DNA of 64,000 bases from Cryptomeria japonica (GCF_030272615.1 NC_081410.1:143439349-143503348); one strand, 5' to 3'; positions 1 to 12,904 are shown, counted from the first letter of the stretch. The notes: generated from the sequence alone by a model not told the origin. Made by a program: numbers and translations.

Positions 1-3000
1 TAATATTTATATTTTAAAATGGACTTGACAATTTTAAATTTATGGGACATTTAATAATATTATTATAATTGATTTTAAAAGAGCTTTTTAAACACTTAAT
101 TATAAAAAATATTTTTAAATACATTGGAGGGAAGATTTAATCCAATGGTCCATTTTGGCAAGGTATAAAAAGGTGGCACTTGGCTTCATTTGTCATCTAT
201 ATTTCATTTTCGAATTCTTCACTTTGGAGTGTTCATGCTTGAATTCATATTAGTAAAATCATAACTGAGCACAAAACCCCTTGGTTGTTTGGATCTTTGA
301 AAGGGTGAAAACCCTCTTGAGCTTACTTTTTGGAATTGGGGATGAAACCTTCATTTCCATTTAGGCTATCCTCACACAAGAGTTCCATTGGAGTTAACTT
401 TGAAGAGTTTGCATCAAGTTTTCTAGTTGGGAAAATTGGTTTATAGTTGAATCTAAACCACCTCTAGGTCTGATTTATTTCAAGGGTGAGAGACAAAGAT
501 CATAGTAAAAACCCCATTAGATCACAAATTTTAGAGCTTAATTGTTGGTTTGATCATAACCTACAACTATTCCTTAGACAATAAAATGTCATTGTTTATT
601 TGTAAGTGCAAAATTATATTCATTTGGCATAAGCTAGGGTTTATGAATCAGCCCTTATTTTGATGTAATGAAGTTCAAATCTTACCCAAAAAAAGTTTAA
701 GCAATTAAAATGTTGCATAAACCATTTGACCTTTAATTGGTTCTCCATTTCTAGGGACTTGATACGAATGGGTATTGTAGAAAGTTTAATGAAATAATTG
801 AAAGACAATTTCTATTTATCAGCTTTTTTGTGAAATTTATTGCTATTTTGTTGTCAGAAGGCTGAAGTTACTCCCCATAAAATGATAAAAATATTTGAAA
901 TTTCAAAATCAATGAAATGGTGCTCATATTGTCATCCACTTCATTGGATATATTCATTTGTAGAGGTGTGGAGGGAAAACATTATTTTGACATATGCTTA
1001 TGTAAACTTTGGTCATTGGATTTGATTCATTGAAGTGTCTTTCATCTTAGTTGGGCTTAGGATTATCATTGATAATGTTTTTCAATTCATTAGAGATCAT
1101 ATTTCAATTTAGTAGAGATAATATTAGTATATTATATAAAATATGTCTTCAATATTATTCATTTGTACAAAGTGTACAAAAAAATATGCTTTCACATATT
1201 TTAATCTTTAAAACCTAACATAGTAATAATGAACTTCTTTTAATATTATGATTGATAAATTTAATCTTTTTTTTAAATTTGAGTAGGTAACTTGTTGGTG
1301 AGATTTTTCTGACATGAACAATGAATTTGTTTATTGGTCAATATATGGAGAAAGATAACATTCTTGCTTTGATTTTTATTCATTTGTGGAAGCTTAGAAG
1401 TTCTAATCTTTAGAGGTTTTTTTGGTTATTTTTTTGTGAAATGTGTTAAGATTTATTTTGTTAAAATATTTGGAAAAATTATATCTATTAAGATTTTAAT
1501 GAGATTTTATTCATTTAAGGAGATTTAGGAAAACTAATTTTAAAATTAGTATTTCTTTGTATGAAAAAAAACACTTTTTAGTTTTCAATTGCAATGATAA
1601 TCTAGAAAATGCCTATAATTGCAATTGGAATTCGAAATCATTTTCATTTGCAAATATGCCTCACATACTCAAAATTATTACCATCAAAATTTAAATAAAA
1701 TAAGTATATTTTGATAAAGTGCCGCATACTATAAAAATTACAATTGGTATAACCATTGCACCTCTTTTAGGTGTAAGTGCTAGTATTATCACATAGGCAA
1801 ATGCTCATATCCAATCATCAAGAAAAAAAGGGTCAATCAGTTAACTATTATTAAAGTTTACAAAGACAACTTAAGTGATTGGGCTAACTTAGAAATTGTT
1901 GAAGTGTATGTCTATTAAGATGAATACTAAGATTAACCACATGTGCTCGTAGACTAAGCTTATATTCCTATTAATTAATAATGTTGAAACTTACATTAAA
2001 GGTATCTTTACTGAGATCAACAATATTAGATCACTAAATATTAAAATATAATTCAATGGATATAATATTTTTTTTAAAGTAATGTTTTCAAATAAAACAA
2101 TGGTTGGAATTCATGAAAATGATGTTATAATTCATTTGAATATGTTTGGATTATATATGCACCACTTTCTTACCATGGAGATGAGGTTTTCTCTTTATAT
2201 TAAAGTTTGGTCTTTTGAGCATTTAGATTTTTATTTCATGAGTGGAAATAGCCATAGATGGTGTGTGCATAAGATATATGTCATATGATGGAGTGTTATG
2301 AATATTGACAATAACATGGTTTTCATTTAACAATGTTTTTTAATCCTTAAGTTTGAGCCATTAATCTTAAGGGCACACCCTAATCCCTAACATAACAATA
2401 TTATATAAAAATATGTTTGTTAGATCAAGTTCATATAATTTAAACATCTCTTAACATATTATTGATAGCAATAGTTAAAACCTCACATAATATAGACGAA
2501 TAAATTATTTATTTATCATTTCCTTATAACAAATTAGCACTTTAAATATTAAAAAATAGGAAATTATAGTAATTTTTTATTTATTCAAATTTTAACTTAG
2601 AAATGAAAAAATAGATTTATATTAATTTGATATTTTTTTGGATATATATAAGATCTACTTTCGATATGGTTTCATTAATGTAATAGCTCATTTATTTGTT
2701 TGAATTAGCTCATAATGTTATCATCCCTTAATCCTATTATTACTGATTTCTAAATGAGACCTTATTTTAAAAATGTATCAAATATGCTAATACAACAATG
2801 ATCTTTATCACCCTTGAAAAATTAAAGACCTAGTGGGCCATATGAATTCAAATCTCATGTTAGACCCAAAATGAGTTATTGCACTATTTTCTAGAAACCA
2901 GTAAGAATCATTCTAGGAATTCACAAGAGATTGTAAAAAAATAAAATTATAATAGCATTCTAATAATGCCATCAAATTATTACATTATCTTAAGTTTGTT

Positions 3001-3753
3001 GCATAATGTTTATTTTTTAAATGTTAGAAATATCTTTTAAATCAATTTTCATAAAAGTTACATATTTACATTTAACGTATTTGATTTTGAAATCTAACTT
3101 TTATAATATCCATAGTCAATTATAATTCCTCTCATATTATAACCATATACATAAAAATCAAAACATGCTCAACACATGTTTTATATAATATGTATAATTA
3201 AAAATAAAAATAAAATGAATATATGTATTATTTTGTCAAAATAAAAAATAAATATATATTTAATAAATTAAATGGTACTATTTATTTTTTAAATATATAA
3301 GTATCATTTTTAAGAAAATATATTAATATCTACAGAAAAATTTATTAAAATATAGTATATTGATATACAATATTAAATTCACCTATTTAAAAAATAAAAG
3401 TAAAATTACATATAAAATGAAATATTTCTTCAAATAAAAATAAATTAAATTTTTTAACTTGAAAATGAAAATTTATATTTCTATATATAGAATAAATAAA
3501 ATAATTTTAAAATAGAGTAAAATAAATAATTAGATACTTTTTCATAATATTCATTTTAATTTAATAAGTATTAATACATACTTTCTATATAATCTAAAAC
3601 AAATTTGATGTAAAAAAAAAATTTCTTTGAAAAAATTACCTTTAATCTTAAACTGTATTTATATCAAATTGAAAAATGTTAATTAAAAGATTATTTTGAA
3701 TATATTTTTCAATTTTGATTGAAAATATTGCTTTAAAAATAATGTCAAATATT
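1..3753. other. AT-rich intergenic sequence without a recognisable gene
   Basis: I see no convincing coding region. The short open frames near 840 and 2082 lack motifs and good codon texture. A TATA-like motif (tataaaaagg) near 163 is followed by transcript-like sequence, as in an LTR promoter or a gene 5' end, but I find no partner copy in the window. From about 3000 to 3750 the sequence is extremely AT-rich. This stretch is the 3' flank of the minus-strand NLR that ends at 3754. Confidence 0.6.
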
Positions 3754-4514
3754 TTACATTAATCCTATAACCCTCAGGTTTTTGTCCTCATGACAATTGC
3801 TGCAGTTATGCTCACTTTTCTTTACAATTTTGATGATGTCATCTTTCTGACAAATATCTGATTCTAAATTATCACAATCCTCTAAATCTAGATATTCAAG
3901 AGATTTGAGATTGCTAAAAGTGAAAGGCAATTCTTTCAAACTTCTACACCCCGTTAACTCCAATCTTCTTAGAGTTGTAAGCTGGCCAAATGATTCTGGC
4001 AGATACTCCAATTTATCACAAACCTCTAAATATAGATATTCAAGAGATTTGAGATTGCTAAAAGTGAAAGGCAATTCTTTCAAACTTCTACACCATATTA
4101 AGTCCCAATTCATCACAGCCATCAATTCTGAGTGTAGTCAACAGCGGTAACCTACACACTTGCTCTGGAAAGTCACATGAAAACCCGCAATTCATCAACC
4201 ACAAATGCTTCAACTTATTTAGACCCTGAAGAAATTTGTTAGAGGAATCTATTTCATTGAAGGACTCTCGTTCTTTATTAGAGGAATCTATTTCTTCATC
4301 ACAGGACTCTCCTCCTGAACTTGGCATCTCCTGCCATACATTTTCCAAGGAGGAATCTATTTCTTCATCACAGAACTCTCCTCCTTGTAGAATTAGTTCT
4401 TCCAAGGAGGAATTTGGCACTATTTTTGATAAGTGCTGCGCTTCAATTGAGGCTAATATGCACATCAAATTTTCAGGTAACTGCAGAGTTACTATTTCGT
4501 TGTCAGAACTTAAA
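3754..4514 (-). pseudogene. NLR LRR exon, frameshifted
   Basis: The first frame (4514 to 4088) gives EIVTLQLPENLMCILASIEA, an acidic insert repeating CDEEIDSS, then LNKLKHLWLMNCG and LLTTLRIDGCDELG, and stops at 4088. The second frame, to 3754, gives SLKELPFTFSNLKSLEYL, YLPESFGQLTTLRRLELTGC and a second copy of the first unit. The shift lies near 4090-4130. The unit is 48 residues (two LRRs, 144 bases). The last 60 bases of the unit are identical between 3891-3950 and 4035-4094. The LRR region is short for an NLR. The end is EDKNLRVIGLM and a TAA. Confidence 0.75.
3891..4094. repeat. 144-base tandem LRR-encoding duplication
   Basis: Bases 3891-3950 and 4035-4094 are identical over 60 bases at an offset of 144. 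The period equals two LRRs (48 codons), so the duplication keeps frame. The identity shows a recent duplication or conversion inside the LRR exon. Confidence 0.85.
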
Positions 4515-4585
4515 CTGAGTAAAACAATTGAAAACATAAGTTAAAATAGAATAGAAAAATGTATGTTATTGTATTGAGGACTTGC

Positions 4586-4852
4586 CTTCAGATGATCCCC
4601 CTCTTTAATGGAAAGCTTTGAAACTACCAATAAACGCAATTTTTTAAGTGTTTCTACATTCAGCCCACAAATATCAGAACTTGTGTAAATACATCTTAAC
4701 TCTGGCAGTGCCACTGCGTCTGTCGCGTGGACATCTATAATACCCTCCCACCTCAGGATTCTTAATGTATCCTTCATCGAACGAAGGTGTCTCTTCTCAA
4801 GCCTGCAATCTTTCTTTTGAAGCCAGATTCCTTTAATTCCTTTCATCTTGGC
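4586..4852 (-). pseudogene. NLR exon after NB-ARC, start of the LRR region
   Basis: The acceptor is CTCGCAG|GCCAAG, in phase with the NB-ARC donor across a 92-base intron. The 89 codons read AKMKGIKGIWLQKKDC, then TLRILRWEGIIDV, ALPELRCIYTSS and ETLKKLRLLVVSKLS, which is typical of the first irregular LRRs. The best donor is the GC type (CTGAAG|GCAAGT at 4585). The next acceptor (TTTACTCAG at 4515) is not in matching phase, so the frame is broken here or the true junction is elsewhere. Confidence 0.65.
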
Positions 4853-4944
4853 CTGCGAGACTCTAGTGTCAGCAAGTATTATTTAATTATTTAGCAAGTA
4901 TCAGTTAATTTATCCATCTAATAACAACAAGATGTGAAATATAC

Positions 4945-5958
4945 CTCATCCTTTTCAGCTTCAAACCACGAATCCTCATCCGTAATTCTACTCGACTTTG
5001 ACATAGTGCACCCTATTGATCGAATAATATCGTGAACAGACAACACCTCCACCTCTTTCTCCTCCTCGTACTCATCCATCACTGTGGTGATCAATGCTGC
5101 ATCGACAAGGAATGCGACTTCCTCAGCCCCCACCATGTACTCTACCCATCGACGAGGCCAATTATTGTGAAAGAAACAGCAGATGTCTAAGAATGCGTCT
5201 TGAGTAGACTCCTCCAACTTGCTATATACAAAGTCAAACAAACAGTTGCTGAGGTCCTTTTCTTTGATTTTTTGTCCTGTATGTAAAGCTTCAAGTATCT
5301 GTGTACAACGATCTGCTTTATATTCCTGCTTGCGCAAATGTGCACCAACAATTTTCAGAACCAACGGAATACCGCTGCAGAGCTTGACAATCCTTTCTAG
5401 ATCATCTTTATAATCATGACGGATTGCAGGGTCATTGCACAGAATTGTGAGCGCATGATGGTGGGAGAGAGTTTTGACCACGTTCCTGAAGCACATCTGT
5501 GACAATCAAGATTCTGGTCATAACAAGAATTCTGCTATTCTGGGGAAGACCTCGCAAGTTTTCCGGCAGAATTTTCTCCAAGTCTTTTATGTGCAGAGCA
5601 TTATCAATATATAAAAACACAGGCTTTTCTGCTCCACTTTTATAGGCCTGAGTTAAGTTCTCTCTACCATCTTCATCATTTCTCAAATCTATTTTTCTTC
5701 CCTCCTCATAGCTTGGAAAGGCATCCTTCAAAATTTGTTGCTGCATTTCTTTATAGTTATTTTTTCCAGAATCCAAATCTAATTCAATTCTGGCATAGTT
5801 GTAACGGTTTCTATCTACAGTGGAGACAACAGCTTTCGCAAGAGTTGTCTTTCCAATGCCACCCAAACCCCAAATAACAACGGCAAAAGATGAGCAATCT
5901 TCCATATTTTCCATGTCGAGGAGCTCATTTACTGCTTTCACTTGACCTTCGATTCCAA
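4945..5958 (-). pseudogene. NLR NB-ARC exon, frameshifted
   Basis: The exon starts after a pyrimidine tract and TTTACAG at 5959. Motifs in order are VGIEGQVKAVNELL; a P-loop GLGGIGKTTLAKAVV; kinase-2 KPVFLYIDNAL; RNBS-B SRILVMTR; then, in another frame, LSHHHALTILC, the GLPL-type CSGIPLVLKIVGAHL, RNBS-D FLDICCFF and the MHD-like VHDIIR. FLDICCFF and the Asp after kinase-2 are of the TNL-like type. The frame changes between about 5480 and 5520: the first frame stops at 5432 and the second is open from 5505. Residues expected before LSHHHAL are missing, so a small deletion is likely. The donor is GATGAG|GTATAT at 4944, phase 0. The exon is inactive unless this is an assembly error. Confidence 0.8.
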
Positions 5959-5989
5959 CTGTAAACAAGTAAAAGAAAAAAAGCAAACA

Positions 5990-7070
5990 ATCATATCAAT
6001 CGAAAGCAGGCTAAGCTTTTGTTTTATAACTGTTTGGAAGATTTCAAATAAACAGGAATCTATCAAATACATAATTTAAAAAATAAATGGTATAAAATCA
6101 GAAATTAGTTCTTTAAATGTTAGTATAGAAAGGGCCGATGATTATATGGTAAACCAAATAGTCACTTCTAACTGCATTCCAATGTATTCATGAATCGGTA
6201 ATTATTATGTTTAAGAGAGAATTTAACTTCGACTCCAGAGAAAGTTTCTTATAGAGTATAACTGTACGATTACATTTGTGAATTTAAAAATTGTGGGAAA
6301 AAGAGTATGTTAAAAGAGTTGCAAAGTGAAACATAGATATTTTATGAAATATATTTAATTCTAAGTATATTATATTTCAATTACTTAGTTTTAAATTTAA
6401 GTCAACTGTGAATGTAGTTTTAGTACGATTTCAAAAGATATTTATAGAAATAGAGAGGATGTTTTTTAGTGTGTTCAATTTTTTTCATATTATATTTCTT
6501 TTTCTTTTTTTATTGGTAAATTTGGTGAAGGGGTCAATCTTATAAATTTTTATATAAATAACATGATTTGGATTGCTCCATAATAAAAGGCCATTGAAAG
6601 ATAAAGTGGACCAACCAATAAAAACAAGGATGTATAAGGATCCTAAATTTCACTATCACTAAATAATCTGACCTAATTTGGAGATGTTACCACTATTTTT
6701 AGAGTGTCAATGCATGTGCATATTATGGAAAGCATTAATGCCGTTGTTGGAAATTGTGTTTTTTCTTTTTTACAACTCTCTATGCAACATTGCAATCTTC
6801 TTCAATTTAATGGGTAAGCATAGATGTTATAAGGATTGTAGACGATTCATTGTACTTCTCATGAAAAGCCAATGCTCATTTTGAATTACAAATGTTGCCA
6901 TTTCTTTGGATTTTTTCTTGCCTTGAGATAAAACTCGTAGATCCAAACTATTGTCCAAGACAAGTTGAGACCCCTATAAACTCTCTTGTTCTCCCATTGA
7001 GCCTGCAACCAAGTAAAGATGAGAAGCAACATCCACTTTGATAGATTTTTTTGGTCATGATTTAATTTCT
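5990..7070. other. Non-coding stretch in the putative NLR intron
   Basis: This is AT-rich sequence with no recognised motif or TIR-domain exon on the minus strand. The open frame near 6678 on the plus strand has no recognisable features. Confidence 0.5.
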
Positions 7071-7080
7071 ATTGTTTATA

Positions 7081-7545
7081 ATTTTCTCCCAAATCTCAGG
7101 CCCAAGGAAAGTATCTGAAGCATCCAATGGGCTCTCAACAATATAGTGGTGAGGGGCATTGTCTTTCCACCATAGTGCTAAATTATTTTCTTTGGACTTG
7201 GAGTTGTGGCAATAAGCAACAAGGTGGCTTGTGTTCTAGCATCTTCGACAACAAAAATAGTAATCCTTTTGCAATCCACTTTAGGGATTATTTTTGTCGA
7301 GAGATCTTTTTAAGTACCTAAATCTACCAAAATGTGTGCATAGGTCATGTGCATGAAATCTGAAGATTTCTTGTCTATAGCCTAATGGTTTCCCAATGCA
7401 TCACCAATCACTTTGAAATAGGAGTCACTCCAATAATAACAATGAAAAATTAGAGAGATGAACCCAAATAGACTTGACACTAAAGAATTTTGTGGAAGGG
7501 TTAAAAGTGGAGTACCACGATTCGATAAAAAAAGATGTTTTCAAG
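7081..7545 (-). pseudogene. LINE ORF1 relic (DUF4283-like plus CCHC zinc knuckle)
   Basis: Read on the minus strand from about 7545, one frame gives SLFGFISLIFHCYYWSDSYF, then VIGDALGN, a stop, AIDKKSS, HMTYAHILVDLGT and a stop. This matches the usual order of plant DUF4283 proteins. In another frame, near 7245-7200, it gives CCRRC, a stop, then NTSHLVAYCHNSKSKEN, which keeps the CX2CX4HX4C spacing of a zinc knuckle. It then continues to LDASDTFLGPEIWEKI. At least three stops and one frameshift make it dead. ORF1 proteins of this type bind RNA in plant LINEs. No reverse transcriptase is adjacent. Confidence 0.6.
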
Positions 7546-7559
7546 CCCATAAATTACAA

Positions 7560-9600
7560 AAGACGATATTTTGATCCTCCACACAATCAAATATCGTTAG
7601 TGGTGGATAGAGACTAATAGATTCAAACAAATTCAAATATATACACAATCACACATAACCACAAACAAATACCTTAAATGCTACGACACATCCTCTATTC
7701 ATTGACCAGTCCAGTTACAAATCATTACAGCTTAAATGCTACAATTCATATTTTCTTGATCACTGGATCAGCTACACACTCAAATAATAAAATCATGACA
7801 GTTGCCTCTTTAAATAGAGGGGATGGGAGAAATTCCACATCCTAACAAATATCATAACAAAGTAACCACCAGCACTAGATAAATTTTGAGCCTTTCTTTC
7901 TGCAATCCATTGATGTAATTTATGGAGACAAGACCATAAACAACAAAACCTACAAGTTAACCTATGTTTTGTAAAGAAATTTCTACTTTCAGCTAGTTCT
8001 TTATTTACATCATCAAGGGACCCCCTCAAGGTTTACATGTGACAAAACTTGTTCATTACATAACATAAATACACATTATTAAGAAGATATTTCTTTGAAG
8101 AAACAAATATTGAACCAAGTGGAACTCCATCAAGTTGTCTCGTGACCCTCAAAAAGGTGTAGCTCTGAGCTAAGTTCTTGAGTTCTCAAACTACCCTTTT
8201 GTTGAACTCTCAAATCATAAATTCTTAAATTACTGGATGAGAATCAATATTGAGTTGTACTCATAGAGATCCATCAAATTGTCTCACAACCCCTAAAAGG
8301 GTGTAAATATCAATCACATAGCCATGAACTCATAGGTCATTAGTCTATATTGTTTCCACCAAATTTCTCACCTATCTTCAAAAAAAGATTCACATTATAT
8401 GCATCTTTAAAATATATCAGCATAAAAAGGAAACAAAGAATGCTTCTCATGCAAAACACCATCTCAAAATAAGAAGATGGCTTGAGATGATGGAAATCAC
8501 TCCATCCTCTAGTGTCACTAGCTTTCAATTACCTTGTTACACTTTATCCATTCAATGTCACATTGATCTCTTTGATATTGTAAGCATGTGATTCTTGGAA
8601 TGCCTCGACATGTATAACAAAGATGACCTCAAAAATACAAGAAATGTTTGACATATGTGTGTCATGGTCAAGTGTTAAAAATAGTTATGTCAATTTCAAT
8701 CAGTGATGGATCCATTTACACTAGTTATCTTTATACTTCAAATATAAAATCATCAAAAATAATTATTAAAGGCGCAATCATGTTTTGAATTCCTTCACTT
8801 AAACATCCATAGATTTCAGCAACTCACCAATGCATTATGTTTGGATATTCTCCACAAATATTATTATTAAATCACTGCAAAAATAAATAACCCTATACAC
8901 AATAAAAGCTATACATTACCAAAGCCATTTTACTCCTTTCCACATTCAATTGACCTTTCCTTCTAGGGAAAACTTTTCAACACATTTCAATGAATGTAGT
9001 AGCCCATTTTGAATGGAAATGATGACATTATATTAAATTTTGTTATGGATTGACAATAAGGGAACTGAATCTTTCAAAAAATATTCCACTTTCTCCTCTA
9101 TATACCCATGCTAAAATAAACATATACCTTCAAATACAAATAGTAAATATGTATCCAATCACAACCCGTATAACAATATAGTGATCTTAAAAATAAATGT
9201 AGTCATGTCTTCCTTCATGATCATGAAACCTTTATACACTCAATCTCAAAAATACCTATATATTTATATGACTTTATACAAGAAGGGAACTTTTGGTCAT
9301 ATGCATGAAAATCATAGAAAATTATATCTATTGCATGGAGTAATGCCTTTCATGGGTGCTTGTATTAGTTCCTTCATCCTTTAACACCTCCCAAATACCT
9401 TCTATAAGATTGGATGGATGCCTATCCAATGATAAGCTCTCAAAAAAATGGAAGATTTGATGTCCAGAACACTGTGTTGGTCATTAAAAAAATGTTGGAT
9501 GCATTCCTCATGAGAATGAAATATAGTATAGATTGAATAAAAACATAATATCCTAATTATTCTTGCATCTATACTAAGGGCAAGAATAGCCTTCAAATAC
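7560..9600. other. Non-coding stretch, no gene seen
   Basis: Short open frames on both strands (for example near 8340 and 9181) have no motifs. Apart from the direct repeat at 8127/8272, I see nothing that I can name. Confidence 0.5.
8127..8306. repeat. Short direct repeat, offset 145 bases
   Basis: The motif ccatcaagttgtctcgtgac at 8127 recurs as ccatcaaattgtctcacaac at 8272, and both continue to aaaaggtgta / aaagggtgta. This is probably an internal duplication of an old transposable element. The surrounding 7.55-9.6 kb shows no recognisable gene. Confidence 0.55.
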
Positions 9601-10140
9601 TTATCCTTTATTAGGATCCACTTTCCCTTTGTTGAGTTATATCTCTTATAACGATTTTATTTTCTTGCATATAGAATTTTTTGTTCTTCATAAGGATCTT
9701 ATCCTTTCTTGGAGGTGTGTTCCCTTTATTAAAACCTCTTCCTTTCTTCAAAGCATATAATTTTTAAATGATCTCTTCTTGGTGTTGAAAGTGTGTAATC
9801 CTTCATCAAGAATCTCCTCTCCTAGCAATTGTGAAGGTATGAATTCTTGATCTCGTTCTCCTTTTAGTGTCGAAGATGCCATCTTTGTTTAAAGATCTCC
9901 TTTCTATATGGAGGTAGACATATTTAGACAAAGATCTCTTCCTCCTCTTTGATAGGCGTGTATTCTTAATAAGGATCCCTTTACACTTGTTGAAAAATAT
10001 CTCCTTTACAAATATCTCTTCCTTCTCAAAAAATTGCATCCTTTATAAAAATATTCCTCCTAACTTAGAACACATGCATTTTTGTTGAGGATATCTCCTT
10101 GGTGTTAAAGGTGTTTTATCCTTATTGTGGATCTCTATCT
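9600..10140. repeat. Degenerate tandem repeat field rich in gatctc/ggatct motifs
   Basis: Motifs such as aaggatc, gatctcttcct, tgtgta/gtgtat and tcctttnt recur roughly every 50 to 65 bases, for example near 9611, 9688, 9765, 9810, 9890, 9932, 9975 and 10130. The units are heavily diverged. The minus-strand frame at 9806-10039 (RRKRSLSK, ERRSLNKDG) is a by-product of the repeat and not a gene. Confidence 0.5.
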
Positions 10141-11740
10141 TCCTTAAGGTATCAACAAGACAATATTTTGACATATTAAGTGGAGGCATATGAGGCCTCC
10201 TCATAGCTTGTAGTCATTCATTGGTGTGCTCTCATAGCGACGACATTCTGTTACATAACCCCCTATAAGGCACGATTATCAATATATTTGTAGCAACTTG
10301 CATAGCATTTAACCTTTGTTTTGGTCATCTAGCATAATGCGGCTTACTACATTGATCCCTTGAAAACCATATTATATGCTTTCTTATATATTTCTAAACT
10401 AGAATAGCATGGCACACTAGTTTGAATGTTGTTATCACTTTTTTCTCCTTGAGAATTAGCTAACTAAAATAACATAAAGTGTTAGCATGATCATTGCCAT
10501 TGTTTACACTTGAATCAACATTTTGCACCAAATCTTCACTTTATAACACTTGTAACAACTAAACCATTAAGAATTTGAAGATGAAGTAATCTACTAATTT
10601 GTGAGAATTTAATTGCAAGTTTTAAATATATTTTTTTAAAAATAGAAATGAATTGTGCATGTCTTATGTAACTATTATTAACTTATTTACAATAATCAAC
10701 ATTTCTTAGATTTGACATTTATTTTGTAATGCATAAAATTTTTATAGAAAGAATAAAATTATAATTTTTAAATCATAGATTTGTCAGATCAATATCTCTA
10801 GTGTATGCATATTTTTTTGTAATATTTTGTTGCATATATTCTTTTTAGTTAATTTTTTAAGTCAAAGTAATTGTAATTTGGAGGGAGGTCTATTTATTAA
10901 TGCATATTTTTTTTGTGTACATTTAACTTCTTTTGGTGTTGAAATGAGGATATTGATACCTAGGGAAAATATATTTTTCAAAAAAAAAAAAAATCTATTT
11001 TTTAATTTTTCCAATTGTGTGAGACACAATCCTTAATGTTCAATGAAAAACCTACATTCATAAGAAATAAGAAGTAAATATATTCAAATATATACTTTTT
11101 GGAAAGATTAAAATAAAGAATACATACTTACAAAACAAAAATTCTAAATGAATTTATTTTACCCCACAAAAGCTAATGTAAAAGTGGTTTTCTATTAACA
11201 TTTTGATAGGTGCAAAGGAGACTGCACTGTAGATGTGGTTTAAGAGTAGAGAGGTTCTACCAAACGAAGTTTGATCTAAGAGGATTTGATCTAACCCTCT
11301 TCAATTAATTCCTTCAAATGGGACCTCTCAAGGATTAAATCATTATATTTTCTATAGAATGTGTGATTTTAGCAAAAAACAAGATGTACCAAAATGTGTA
11401 ACCTAGCATTGACTACCTAGTATACATGGAACCTTTTTTTCTCTTAAAATTACTAAAGTCTTATTCTTTGTATGTGTATATTTTAATATTTTGTGTGGAT
11501 TTATAGGATCCTAATCTTGGGGACTTTATCATTCCTTATCTTAGTGTCATCCTATCCCTAGCTTGTCTTGCTCTTAGCTGCTCTATTTCTACATCTCTAC
11601 ATTATCGTGAGTGTGAGTGTAAGTTCATACTCCCACTAAAGCGGGGATAAACTTATTTTCATAGATTGTAACCCCTATACAATTTGATACTCCTTTTGGG
11701 TACTTTATTTAGGGATCCTCCTCATCAATCATTTCAATTT
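10141..11740. other. Non-coding stretch upstream of the copia element
   Basis: No coding motif is visible. The frame at 10827-11036 runs through an A-tract and looks random. The sequence is probably decayed transposon or intron DNA. Confidence 0.45.
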
Positions 11741-12904
11741 TTTTTAGGCATTATGCTATCATACTATTGTCATATGTCAATATTGAGACCAATTTTTGTG
11801 TCTTGGGTCTTGGTACTCTACCAATATTGGAAACCTAAGTTATGACGAGTTGTGTGGTCATCGATATCAAACCTGTCTACTATTTGTCATTAATGTCTCA
11901 AATAATGTTGAAAACCTGACTTATGATTAGTTGTGTTGTCATTGATGTCAAACTTGTCTAGTGTTTGTTAGTAATGTCTCAGTTATCTATATGTAGATGT
12001 GGAGAGGTTGTATCAGATTTTTAGTAGTGTATATGGTCTAGTAATGAGTGTTCAAATGTTGATATGGTGTTTGGTGATTTTGTATAACATCTATGAAGTG
12101 TTTCCAGAATATTGGTATAGTGGAAGTTTCAATATGCAGCAAAGAGTATTTAATGTCCCAACAGAATAATGCTTTGCATTTCTCTGATGTCTCTGGAGTA
12201 TGGTTCTAAATATAATGTTTATGATCTATGTATGTTTTATTATCAATTTTACAAGCTCTTTTTTATTTCAGATGTTAGGGATTAGGTTATTGTTATTATG
12301 ACAATATGGTTGTCTATTGGAACTAGTTCGAAGAATGCTCGGTGATTCTCTGATTTATGTGGAGTCATGTGTTGTAGCTTGGATGAAATGTTCATTTGGT
12401 TTATGTAGTGAAACTGGCAAGTAAAGTTATGGTGTTCAAAGTTTTGTGTTGTCAACTGGGTTGGTTTTTGGTTGACTAAGGTGGTGTATCCTATCTAGAT
12501 AATGCCTTTTTGGTCTAGATATACATTAGTGATTATTTTTGGATGTCGATATGGGTAGAACCATAATGTTTAGATTTGCATTGATTTTCTTACATTGGAA
12601 GATGTTTTGGGGCTGAATGGTTGGTATGCTACATTTTTTATCTACATATTTCATTTGATGATGACGTTGGAATGAATGGGTGTGCTACCTTGGAAATGAG
12701 CTATCATGGGCCTTACTCTTGCATGTCTCTCAAGTTTAGTGAGATCCTTGGTCTTGAGCCTAAAAAAATTAATCAATTATTTATATTGTGATGTGATTCT
12801 CATTGTGTTTTCTCCCTGTTAAGTGTGGTTTCAAGTTTAATATATCAGAAGTAAAGTGTTTTGATGTCCAAACTAATCCACCCCCTCTTAGTTCCATGTG
12901 TTCA
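11740..12904 (+). mobile_element. Probable 5' LTR region of a Ty1/copia element (start unresolved)
   Basis: The sequence just before the primer site ends in ...gtgttca, as an LTR would. It contains an 81-base tandem duplication (11833-11903 and 11914-11985, acctaagttatgacgagttg versus acctgacttatgattagttg) like those of LTR enhancers. The 5' end could be tgttagggattagg at 12274 or lie further upstream. No 3' partner LTR is visible, so the borders are uncertain. Confidence 0.45.

Noticed and set aside
840-2288. Small plus-strand open frames near 840 and 2082
   Set aside because: No motif, no conserved context, and AT-rich random-looking composition.
3905-4544. Plus-strand open frames opposite the LRR exon
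   Set aside because: They are antisense shadows of the LRR repeats and the acidic insert.
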